DNA of 64,000 nucleotides from an uncultured Collinsella sp. GTDB lineage: Bacteria; Actinomycetota; Coriobacteriia; Coriobacteriales; Coriobacteriaceae. Below the pieces are notes generated by a model. That model was not told the origin of the DNA and searched no databases. It saw nothing but the letters and a program-made list of their open reading frames with translations. Position 1 is the first letter of the stretch; every line of letters begins with the position of its first letter. Both the position numbers and the translations under genes were made by a program. Positions 48,409 through 56,761 of the stretch are shown here, in pieces. Location of the stretch: the NCBI GenBank assembly GCA_902470345.1, contig CABRGB010000002.1, forward strand, positions 1 through 64,000, in the 5' to 3' direction.

Positions 48409-49506
48409 ATGGAGGCAATAGACTACATACCTAGGCTGGTGAGAGCCTGTTTAGAGAATGACAGAAGACTCGTAGAGTCAGTCTCGCTCACGGTGTCCCG
48501 CAAGCTGAGACGTGATCGTCCTGATCTCGCTTCGGAGATCGCTGGGGCGCTTGCAGCATCTGACATGAGAAGCGAGGCTACCCGTGCAGCCGAGATAAAC
48601 CCGCTACCGATCGACCGAGAGACCCGCTTCTCTCTCGTAGAGTTCATAGAGCCAATCGAGCTACCGGACCCCATTCTTGATGCTGCAACCACAAAAGAGC
48701 TTGCCGACTTTCTCAAGGAAAGAGGTCTGATTCAGCGGTTTTTCGAGGATGGGATCGAACCCTCGAACAGTATCCTCTTCATTGGCGCTCCGGGCGTGGG
48801 TAAGACATATGCGGCCAACTGGCTTGCATACAAGCTCGCTCTTCCGCTCATAACGCTCGACCTCGCAACTTCGATATCCAGCTATCTCGGTCGATCCGGA
48901 CAAAACATCAAGAGCGTCTTCGACTATGTCCGCGCACAGCCTGCGGTGCTCTTCCTGGACGAGTTCGACGCAATTGCGAAGCGGCGTGATGACGAGGGTG
49001 ACCTCGGCGAATTGAAGCGCCTAGTGAACGTTCTTCTCAAAGAAATCGAGACATGCCCTAAGGGCAGCATCGTGCTTGCAGCTACAAATCATCCGGAGTT
49101 GTTGGATAGGGCGATTTGGCGGCGCTTCGACAGAGTTATAGAGGTGCCGCTTCCCGAGGAGAACGAACGCATGCGACTCTTCGAGAGACACTTGCCCAGC
49201 GACCGCTTCACGCTCTCGCAAGAGATGCTCTTCCTCATGGTCGAGAAGAGCGCGGGCATGAGCGCCGCAGACATTTGCAAGCTTTGCGAGCACATTAAGC
49301 GCCAATCAGTGATGAATCCGGGCGAGAGCATAGAGATCATTTCTCTGAGCGAGCTGTACTCCAAATGCAAACCTCAAACGAAGCAGGAGAAGAGTGAGGC
49401 GTGCATAAAACTCAGAGAAATTAACCCAGCCCTTACCGTGCGAGACATTGCGCGGATCGTCGGAGTCGGCGCCTCGACGGTCTCCCGCTACATGAAGGAG
49501 GCATAA
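48409..49506 (+). CDS. AAA+ ATPase with C-terminal helix-turn-helix, partner of a subtilisin-like protease
   Basis: 365 residues. The AAA+ core has Walker A SILFIGAPGVGKTYAANWLA, Walker B AVLFLDEFDAIAKR, sensor-1 VLAATNHPELLDR and arginine finger AIWRRFDRVIEV. The helical lid includes SAGMSAADICKL. The last 30 residues (LREINPALTVRDIARIVGVG, STVSRYMKEA) form a helix-turn-helix. ATG 48409 has AGAGGAAA upstream and is preferred over ATG 48373. The protease gene begins three bases after the stop. Such ATPase/S8-peptidase pairs recur in variable regions of bacterial genomes, and a conflict or stress role is likely. It could also unfold substrates for the protease. Confidence 0.85.
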   Translation: MEAIDYIPRLVRACLENDRRLVESVSLTVSRKLRRDRPDLASEIAGALAASDMRSEATRAAEINPLPIDRETRFSLVEFIEPIELPDPILDAATTKELADFLKERGLIQRFFEDGIEPSNSILFIGAPGVGKTYAANWLAYKLALPLITLDLATSISSYLGRSGQNIKSVFDYVRAQPAVLFLDEFDAIAKRRDDEGDLGELKRLVNVLLKEIETCPKGSIVLAATNHPELLDRAIWRRFDRVIEVPLPEENERMRLFERHLPSDRFTLSQEMLFLMVEKSAGMSAADICKLCEHIKRQSVMNPGESIEIISLSELYSKCKPQTKQEKSEACIKLREINPALTVRDIARIVGVGASTVSRYMKEA

Positions 49507-49509
49507 GCC

Positions 49510-51820
49510 ATGTCCGACCCGCTGCCAATCCTTGCTCACGGCGAATCATATGCTCAGCCAGTTCAGAAGAAAACCGGTGGAGGTTCCAAGCCACGGCCAC
49601 ACGAGTACGAAGAGGCTAGGAACCGCCTCCTTGCTAATATCGGCGCTGTGTCCAGGCAGATGCAGACCGACCCTGATTCCTACCTCGAGGAAAAGGTGGT
49701 CTGTATACGTATGGAGCCCAAGTTCGAAGCAAAGTCCTATGCACCCTCGTCGGTGCTCACCTCTTCGGACGAGTTGCAAGTCATCGGCGGCAGGAGATAC
49801 AAGACAGGCAACGTGCAACCTCAGAAGAACAGTAATGACGAAGATGCAGGAGAGCAGCTCGAGTTCGCAAAGCTCTACTTCCTGCGCACGACCTCAAAGG
49901 GTCTTGCCGATTTTGAAAACGCGCTTCGCACCGGGTCAAACGAATCGGACGCATGGCGCAACGAGGTAATGTCCATCCGTTCCTTCGACCTGCTTGAGCC
50001 GGGCGAAAAGATACTTGGCTTCGATGCGGAATGGAAAGAGGGCCTGGTCGAAGCCGTGCTTCATCCGCTCCAAGAAAGCGCCGAGGATGCCGTAGACCTG
50101 TTCTGCAAGGCAGCAGGACTCGGTCGTGACGAAATCGAGGTACGGTCATACAAAGACGGCGTTACATTCATCGCCGCACAGTTGAGCAGGGAAGCTACTA
50201 TGGCAGCAGCGAGAATCAACCCGCTGCGCACGGTTCACCCGATGGGAAGAATCGCCTTCGAGCCGATACGGAGCGCGATGAGCGCACCAGCACCGCAGGT
50301 TGCTGCGGCCCAGAATGTCCCACCTGTGACCGTCGGCGTCTTCGATGGTGGATGCAATCCCAATGTCCCGCTCCTCTCCGGCTATGTCAATGCGCATGAT
50401 GCCGTTGCATCGCTGCCCGACCAAGACGGCATCGACCATGGAACGGGTGTATGCGGAGCCGTGCTGCATAGCGAGCTTTCTGGTAAGGGAGCTAGTGACG
50501 TCCTTCCTGCGCCCGAGGTGAAGGTTGAGAGCTTTCAAGTGCTGCCACCGAGCGATCCCATCGACATTGACCTCTACGAATCGATCGACGCTATCGAGTA
50601 CGTAGTCGGGCATAATCCTGACATCCAACTGTATAATCTCTCATTTGGCCCCGCTGGCCCCATTCTCGACGATGACATCAGCCGCTTCACTTATGCGCTT
50701 GATGTGCTGTCGTACAACCGCGATGCCGAGCCGCCCCTCTTTTGCATTGCGGCCGGCAATGACGGCGATTTGCCAAGCCCAGATAATCGTGTGCAGTCAC
50801 CAGCGGATCTGGTCAACGGCATCGGAGTTGGCGCGTTTTGTATATTGCCTGATGGTACGAAGGCACGCGCTCCGTATAGCTGTGTTGGTCCGGGAAGAGA
50901 GGGTGCCAAAATCAAGCCCGACCTCCTTGAGTATGGAGGGGACATCAACAAGCCATTCGTGGTGGTTGCCTCAAGCGGAAATGCTTTAGGCGCAAGCGCG
51001 GGTACGTACCAGCTTTGCATCTCCTTTACTCGTCCACAAGCTTGGCAGAATGATGTCGCGAAGCGAGGATATCTCACAGCATCTCGCCCGGGCTCTGGTC
51101 CTCCACAATTCGAAGCACAGTGATAGCTTTGTTCGAGAAGAGTACGGTTTCGGCATTGCTCCAGATGATTCATCGAGTTGTCTGAGCTGTGACGACAACC
51201 GCGTCACCACGCTATATCAAGGCATGCTCAGACCTAAGCAGCTTGTCTCGCTGCCGATATTTGCCCCCGGCATCGAGTCGGCGAAGGGGCTTATCACAAT
51301 CAGCTGGACCATCGTTGCAGTCTGCGAAACGAATCCCAATGATTCGGATGCATACACCTCAAGCTGCATAGTAGATACCCTCATTCCTCATGCCAACAAA
51401 TACACGTACTCGCTCAAAGGTACAAGCTATAGGCATACGGTGAATCTCGCCACCGAGGAGGGGCGTATCAAGGCAGCTGAACTTGAACTGCAGGGCTACA
51501 CCTCATCAACCTTGCCGGTGAGCAAGCCTGCAAAGAAGTACTGGGAAGAGTCAGAGTTACGAGCCAACGATATGAAGTGGGACAGTGTCATTAGCAGGAC
51601 ACAGCGCATGAAATCAAGCTCATTGTATGACCCGAAGCTGACGCTCCAATCCTTATTCCGTAATAATAACGATCCCGATGCGCTCACTCGTTACTATGCG
51701 GTCGTGACGGTCGATGCTCCAGGCTACAATGGCAGTCTTTACAACAGTACGCTCCAGGAGTATCGCAACTTGCAGCCAATCAAGCTCAGGATTGAGCCGC
51801 GTCTTGAGGCACGGAGTTAA
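49510..51820 (+). pseudogene. S8 (subtilisin-like) serine protease, frameshifted at the catalytic serine
   Basis: ATG 49510, three bases after the ATPase. N-terminal about 260 residues are a variable domain. The peptidase domain then shows Asp in VTVGVFDGGCNPNVPLLSGY and His in DGIDHGTGVCGAVLHSE. The expected GTSxAxP serine motif is interrupted: GTAC is duplicated (51002-51005 and 51006-51009). The first frame runs to a stop at 51123. The other frame, open through 51820, begins TSFASPLLVHKLGRMMSR, exactly the missing serine motif, and continues with the C-terminal domain. Without the extra four bases the product would be 768 residues. As written the enzyme lacks its nucleophile. A phase-variable or erroneous base call is possible. 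Confidence 0.88.
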
Positions 51821-51826
51821 TAGAAT

Positions 51827-51862
51827 GGACGGCCATCGTGCATAATTGCCTGATGGCCGTCC
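51827..51862 (+). terminator. Terminator after the ATPase-protease operon
   Basis: Perfect 11-bp stem GGACGGCCATC (51827-51837) with its complement at 51852-51862, six bases after the protease stop. The T-run is weak. Confidence 0.65.
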
Positions 51863-51889
51863 TGCTACATACAAAGCAATAGGATAATA

Positions 51890-52087
51890 TTAGGCAGACA
51901 GAACGATGCCTCTCTCGTCGAGCAATCTGTCTACCGCGTTGAACAACTCTTGAAAGTTTCCAAGGGTCACATTAACGAACTGATACTTTAGGTCTTCGGA
52001 ATGTGAACTCTCTCCGAAGAGCTCAGTAATCCCTGAGTTGAATTTCGACTTGCCATGGCGGCCTTCTCCTTTGAAGAAGGTCGCCAT
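51890..52087 (-). other. Possible small gene or gene tail; hairpin at its 5' side
   Basis: Sixty-five codons ending FNAVDRLLDERGIVLSA-stop look protein-like, but the start lies in a hairpin (GCCATGGCG 52052-52060 with CGCCATGGC 52082-52090, plus CCTTC/GAAGG inside). It may be the 3' end of a truncated gene. The stretch from 52091 to 52366 shows another hairpin (TCTCGGTTC 52290-52298 with GAACCGAGA 52327-52335) and no gene. Confidence 0.25.
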
Positions 52088-52366
52088 GGCCCCATTCCGG
52101 TCTTGTGATTATTCGCTGATTATTGCATCAGTTTTGCTACGCCGTTCCATGCCGCACTGCAACGCCGCTCCATGGTAGGCTGATACACGTTGACACGAAG
52201 AGCCTGTACGCGCCTAGCATGAGGCGTTTTCTTTTCCAAAACAATCCAGATGGCACGAAGCGTGCGGTAGTGTCGCGATCGTTGGTGTAGGTCTCGGTTC
52301 TCAAGGGTAGCCGGAGTCGACCCGAGGAACCGAGAATCGCCTAGAATGCCGTCATCCTAGCGTATG

Positions 52367-52834
52367 TCACGTCGCCTTCCCGCCGGGAATCGGGCTGTCG
52401 GCCACGACGAGCGCGATGAACCTGGCCACGTGCTCGGCGACGGCGCCCTCGACGGCCCTGCCGATGGAGTCGTCGTTGAACCAGCGGCGGCCGACCCACT
52501 CCTTGTCCATCTCGGCGAACACGGCGCCCATCATCCTGATGGGCTACTTCCTGCTCGGGAACACCTGTATGACGCGGCTGCGGCGCTTGAGCTCGCGGTC
52601 GGTGCGCTCCTGCACATTCTTGGTGCGCAGGCTGACGTGGTGCTCGCAGGGGAAGTCCAGGTAGCCCAGGGCGTCGGCCTCGGCCTTCTCGAGCACCTCG
52701 GCGGCCTTGGGGCAGACCCCCCCGATCTGATCGGTGACGAGCTGGGAGCTCGAGTCCGGGCTCGCCGACTGCAGAACCAGGCTCGCCGCAGCGGCACGCG
52801 TGGACGGCGTGTACAGGGAGCGCGCCCGCGCCAT
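52367..52834 (-). pseudogene. C-terminal fragment of an IS256-family transposase with a nonsense codon
   Basis: Minus-strand residues CPKAAEVLEKAEADALGYLD, RTKNVQERTDRELKRRSRVI and VFPSRK are the typical end of the mutator/IS256 catalytic domain. A TAG follows PSRK, where the family has a coding stretch, and the sense then resumes in the same frame with RMMGAVFAEMDKEWVGRRWF to GGKAT-stop. The N-terminal two thirds are missing (truncated near 52840). It is inactive. Confidence 0.8.
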
Positions 52835-53178
52835 CAGCGGGGGGGTGCTGCGACCGCGAGATACGCGGTAGCGACCTTGGCCGCATGTGGGCGCTTCTGC
52901 AGGTTCGAGCGGAAGGATGTGAAGTGATGGGCGAAGACGTGAAATGGGCGTTGGGCATTGCGGTCACGGCGCTCGTGTTCGTGGCGTTTCTGCCGCTCGT
53001 GCCGGTCGTCCTGGTGCCGGGGCCGTGGAAGACTAGGGGGCGCGTCCGAGACCGAAACCCCCCGTTGGAGGGGCCGTCCGGGCCGTCCGTTTTTTGTCCG
53101 GGCGAGCTGAGATGCTTTTATCGCGATACGCGCAGATGGGAAGCACATCACTGGTATGATGGGCAAAAGGAGGAGATT

Positions 53179-53643
53179 ATGAACACGACCGCAAGCTACA
53201 CCGCCATGGGAATCGCCAAATACGTAGTTGACAAATGCTATAAAGACAACAAGCCGGTCAGCAACCTACAGCTACAGAAGATGCTGTACTTCTTGCAACT
53301 AACTTTCATCAAGGGGTACGACTCGCCCCTGTTCGACGACACGTTCGAGGCATGGCAGTACGGCCCGGTCATCCGCGACGTATACGTCAAGTTCTCCGAG
53401 TTCGGCGGTTCGCCCATAAAGATGATTTTCCCTGACGCAGTCCGCTTCGAGAACGACGAGCAGGAAGATTTCATCAACACCATCATCGAAAAACTGCGAG
53501 GACTTTCTCCCTGGAACCTCGTACGGGTCTCCCATGCGAAGGGGTCCCCGTGGGATGAGGTCTACAATAGGCGCGGACAAGACAAGGGAATCATCCCAAA
53601 CGGTCTCATCGTCGCGGCCGCAAAGGCGGACCAGAATGGCTGA
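53179..53643 (+). CDS. Panacea-domain (SocA-like, DUF4065) protein, probable antitoxin
   Basis: 154 residues. The domain covers nearly all of it: AMGIAKYVVDKCYKDNKPVS, NLQLQKMLYFLQLTFIKGYD, FEAWQYGPVIRDVYVKFSEF and GKGSPWDEVY-like ending. Panacea domains act as antitoxins against many unrelated toxins. AAAGGAGGAGATT before ATG 53179 decides the start, although the frame is open further upstream (from 52927 it would add a hydrophobic segment). The next gene overlaps by eight bases, which marks a two-gene unit. The neighbourhood is full of insertion-sequence remnants. Confidence 0.88.
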   Translation: MNTTASYTAMGIAKYVVDKCYKDNKPVSNLQLQKMLYFLQLTFIKGYDSPLFDDTFEAWQYGPVIRDVYVKFSEFGGSPIKMIFPDAVRFENDEQEDFINTIIEKLRGLSPWNLVRVSHAKGSPWDEVYNRRGQDKGIIPNGLIVAAAKADQNG

Positions 53644-54589
53644 GAATCAAGAAGTGCCCGCCGGCATGAAAAGAGCCCTTGAGATTCTGACGAGCGTTCT
53701 CCAAGCCGCAAACGGCGACTATCTTGAGAAATCGATGCTCATTGTTCCCGACGTCGAGGCGGACTCCGATGAGACACAGAAAAGGGATGCGCTGACCAAA
53801 CTTCTGGAAACCTTAGCGTCCGACGACCCAGGCCTCTCCCTCTCGGATGAAAACATCGCCGACGTCAAGGCCTTCTTCGAAAAGCTGTACGGCGGGCAGG
53901 TGAAGTTCCGCCATAGATACTCGGACGTCTGCAACGTCGTGTTTGACTACAAGGATTGCGAGCTCGACCCGACGAACGTCCCATACCCCGTAAGCCGCTT
54001 GGCCGACAACATGGGCAAGGTCCTGACAAGCATGCTGGAAGACCGACCCCGCTCGGAGCAGGCCGATAGTGTACGTAAGCTGTGCGACCACATCGAGCTT
54101 GAGAAGACGCGCCTACTCCACTACACGGAGCAGATGAAGATGATGTGCTCCTTCGAGGAAAGGAGCACGCAACTCGACGAGCAAATCAAAGAGCAGCAGG
54201 AAAAGACGGAAAGCGAAATCAAACGTCTGGAAGATGACTCGCTGAAGCGAATTGAGGAGGAAAAGAGAGAGGCGCAGCGTGAAAACGTGTCCGTCCTCGG
54301 CGTGTTCACCGGCATCGTCGTCGCCTTCGTCGCGGGCCTGACCTTCTCCTCATCCATCCTGCAGAGCATCGACAGGGCGAGCATCTACAGGCTATGCGCG
54401 ATGGCGACAGTGATAGGAGTATTCCTATTCGACACGATAGCGATCCTGCTCTCGTTCCTGGGAAAGGTGACCAGAGTTGAATGCCCTGACCTGGCCAAGA
54501 TCGTGAAGATCGCAAACTTCATCGCCCTCGTCTTCCTCGCCGCCGCGGTCTTCGCGAGATTCTTCATCCCTATGCCAGCTTACAACTAG
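53636..54589 (+). CDS. Coiled-coil membrane protein paired with the Panacea gene (candidate toxin)
   Basis: 317 residues in three parts. Residues 1-160 are a soluble domain without recognised family. Residues about 185-240 are a charged coiled coil (EERSTQLDEQIKEQQEKTES, RLEDDSLKRIEEEKREAQRE). The C-terminus has three membrane helices (VLGVFTGIVVAFVAGLTFSS, LCAMATVIGVFLFDTIAILL, IANFIALVFLAAAVFARFFI). The ATG lies inside the Panacea gene end, so translation is coupled. By position it is the toxin or effector of the pair. Membrane disruption is a reasonable guess only. The three-helix/coiled-coil plan also recalls signal-transducing effectors. Confidence 0.75.
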   Translation: MAENQEVPAGMKRALEILTSVLQAANGDYLEKSMLIVPDVEADSDETQKRDALTKLLETLASDDPGLSLSDENIADVKAFFEKLYGGQVKFRHRYSDVCNVVFDYKDCELDPTNVPYPVSRLADNMGKVLTSMLEDRPRSEQADSVRKLCDHIELEKTRLLHYTEQMKMMCSFEERSTQLDEQIKEQQEKTESEIKRLEDDSLKRIEEEKREAQRENVSVLGVFTGIVVAFVAGLTFSSSILQSIDRASIYRLCAMATVIGVFLFDTIAILLSFLGKVTRVECPDLAKIVKIANFIALVFLAAAVFARFFIPMPAYN

Positions 54590-54681
54590 CAGGAAGCGGA
54601 AACACCTACGACTAATCAGGGCCGCCCTCCGGGGCGGCTCCCCGCTTTTCGCGGCGGGGCGCGATTGATTGGAGGTGACGC

Positions 54682-55089
54682 TTGGACGCCGACGAGCCGC
54701 TGGCGAACCCGCGTCACGAGACATACTGCCACGAGCGCGTTGCGAGCAGAACCCAGAGGCAGGCGAAGCTCGCCGCGTGGCCCGAACGCTCGCGCTGGAA
54801 GCCCGAGACGGTGGACAACAAGATCTGCAAGCTCGAGGCCGAGCGGGAGGACAAGGCTAGGATTGCGAGCTCCATCCAGGGCGTCATGAAGCGCGTGAAG
54901 GCCAAGGGCGTGCCCGTGGTGGTCTACGAGCCCACGCTGGACGCGCCGGAGTTCTTCGGCTCCGAGGTGACCCACGACCTGGAGGCCTTCAAGGCCGGCT
55001 GCGACGTGATCGTCGCCAACCGCTGGAGCGACGAGCTCACGGACGTGGCGGACAAGGTGTACACGAGGGATCTGTTTAAGAGGGAATAG
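54682..55089 (+). CDS. Chimeric open frame: terminase-small-subunit-like head joined to a Ugd tail
   Basis: 135 residues from TTG 54682, which has GGAGGTGACGC upstream. Residues 1-60 ([31 protein letters not shown]) resemble the DNA-binding N-terminus of phage terminase small subunits. Residues about 62-135 are the last 74 residues of UDP-glucose dehydrogenase, identical in frame and nearly identical in DNA to the end of ugd. The Ugd part lacks the catalytic and NAD domains. This is a recombination product, and whether it is expressed as protein is unknown. Confidence 0.6.
   Translation: MDADEPLANPRHETYCHERVASRTQRQAKLAAWPERSRWKPETVDNKICKLEAEREDKARIASSIQGVMKRVKAKGVPVVVYEPTLDAPEFFGSEVTHDLEAFKAGCDVIVANRWSDELTDVADKVYTRDLFKRE
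54865..55089 (+). repeat. 225-bp direct repeat, copy B (ugd 3' end)
   Basis: Same orientation as copy A at 44346-44570, nine mismatches by eye. It marks the right boundary of the accessory segment that starts after the intact ugd. Confidence 0.9.
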
Positions 55090-55142
55090 GGGAGAGCTGA
55101 CGGCTGCGGCGACTCTGTCCTTGTGCATAAATCCAATTATTG

Positions 55143-55182
55143 AAAAGAGGGTGTATCGGCGCAAACCGATACACCCTCTTTT
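55143..55182. terminator. Bidirectional terminator
   Basis: Seventeen-base perfect arms (55143-55159 and 55166-55182) with A-run and T-run ends, serving the plus-strand chimera and the minus-strand abiH. The interval to 55289 has no gene. Confidence 0.9.
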
Positions 55183-55289
55183 GGTTAAACAAGTCCCATT
55201 AGCCTTTGATTACGCTTTTATAGATATACGTACGTTCTCCGGTCCTACTCTTCAATTACCACCTCAGGGAGCCGAATCTGGATTAGGTG

Positions 55290-56396
55290 TTAAAGCAAAT
55301 ATATATTGGAAGGTAAGACTGATATATTCTCGTCAACGTCTTTAATGAGCAACCTTTGCTCTAGAAGAAGTTTATGCATGAGATTCTTTCCATGGTCTTT
55401 ATTGTCGAGTGTGCTTCCATACTCATACAGAAGATGCGATATGCGTGAGTACAGATCTTCTCGAATTGCCTGCTCATCAACTGTTTTATCTGACTTGTTT
55501 GGATATTTTTTGTATAGAAATACAAGCTTAGTAACTCCACCGTATAGATTGACGGTGTCAAAAATCGATTGGAAGTAGGAATAGTCAGCCCGAGAAAGCG
55601 AGTGTCCGAATATCTTGATGAAACGGGTATTGCTGTCGCAGAGTTTTGCAGTTTCGCTTTCGTATGGCACTAATGACATAAGCCTATATGTTTTTGTAAA
55701 CGGCACCGCCGGATGGTCTTCAGCGACGTCTTTTCCGTCAATGCCAAATATTGTGTCCGTTTTGTCCAGTGAGCCATGAATATTCCGGGCAGCAACAATT
55801 CCCAGCTGCTGATCTTCCGATTTTAATGGGGCTGTATAGTTAAAGTTTAAGATAGATGTTTCATAGTTCTTTTGCTGGGCCTTATTAATGCAGGCATTGC
55901 GAATGGCTGCATAATACTCCACAGCCTTTTCCCTGTATTTATTGTTATTATCGACTTGTTTTTCTAGATAGCTCGCAAAGATATGCTCGTAATCTTTTAG
56001 TGAGGTTAGAAGGAAATGGGTGAGCTCATCCTGGGAAACGTTTTCCTTACCCAGACTAGTTGAAACGTAATTGTATACGGCGTTATCTGGATGTTCAGAA
56101 CGATTTGGTTTTGACGGATCAATTGTCCACACCAGTTGCTCATACATGTGGTCCAATCTTGAACCCAAGTCGTCATCATGGAACACATACGCTGAAATAA
56201 GGCTTTCTATATTGCACCACAATGGGTCGTTTTCACCGATTTCAGAAAGAATGACATCCCAGACATTTCTTTCGTCCTTAGGAATCGATTCAATTGAGCA
56301 TGCTGCGTTCATCCTATTGCGATAAAAATCTGAGAACTTTGACTTCAGTCCGCAGGTCAAGTCGAATCCATTTCCAAGAATTATTAGTTGGTGCAT
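55290..56396 (-). CDS. abiH: AbiH-family abortive infection protein
   Basis: 368 residues. The N-terminus LIILGNGFDLTCGLKSKFSD is the family's hallmark nucleotide-binding-like loop, followed by the conserved LNFNYT, NIHGSLD, FGIDGKD and KIFGHSLSRADYSYF motifs. Members give phage resistance by abortive infection; their biochemistry is not settled. GAAGGATTTAAATA precedes the ATG. The gene is much more A+T-rich than the surrounding chromosome, a clear sign of transfer. It stands alone, ending at the shared terminator. Confidence 0.88.
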   Translation of the reverse strand: MHQLIILGNGFDLTCGLKSKFSDFYRNRMNAACSIESIPKDERNVWDVILSEIGENDPLWCNIESLISAYVFHDDDLGSRLDHMYEQLVWTIDPSKPNRSEHPDNAVYNYVSTSLGKENVSQDELTHFLLTSLKDYEHIFASYLEKQVDNNNKYREKAVEYYAAIRNACINKAQQKNYETSILNFNYTAPLKSEDQQLGIVAARNIHGSLDKTDTIFGIDGKDVAEDHPAVPFTKTYRLMSLVPYESETAKLCDSNTRFIKIFGHSLSRADYSYFQSIFDTVNLYGGVTKLVFLYKKYPNKSDKTVDEQAIREDLYSRISHLLYEYGSTLDNKDHGKNLMHKLLLEQRLLIKDVDENISVLPSNIYLL

Positions 56397-56761
56397 TATT
56401 TAAATCCTTCAATCGTAGTGAACTCCGTGAATAGCTTCTCAACTATTTACCCGATTACTAAGGTGTTGCTACAACGGTATCCAACTTGCGAGGACACGAC
56501 ATGGGGCGTCATTGAGGAAAGGTTTTGGTAACTTGATATTGTCAATTTCCCTGTGCTGCTAATTTTGGAATCAGCGGTCGGCATATTTGCCTAACGTGAA
56601 TCTTCCTTTCACCGACTGGCAAAACGATTTACACCTAATTTTGGGGTTCGTTTACAGCTAATTCGTTCGCCACTCGCCTGATCTCGCTACACTAATAACT
56701 GCTGCTACCAGGTAGTTTTCTGGCGCAGTTTCCAATGGCTCTTGCGAAGATCGGAGCGGTT
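56397..56761. other. Intergenic stretch between abiH and the surface-protein gene
   Basis: A+T-rich and without a supported gene. The A+T-rich motif CTAATTTTGGGGTTCGTTTA and two TAA-rich boxes near 56690-56700 could belong to the divergent promoters, but none matches a consensus well. Confidence 0.4.

Noticed and set aside
52927..53178. In-frame N-terminal extension of the Panacea gene with a membrane segment
   Set aside because: The AAAGGAGGAGATT ribosome site fixes the start at 53179. The upstream part includes a terminator-like T-run and fits no known Panacea architecture.
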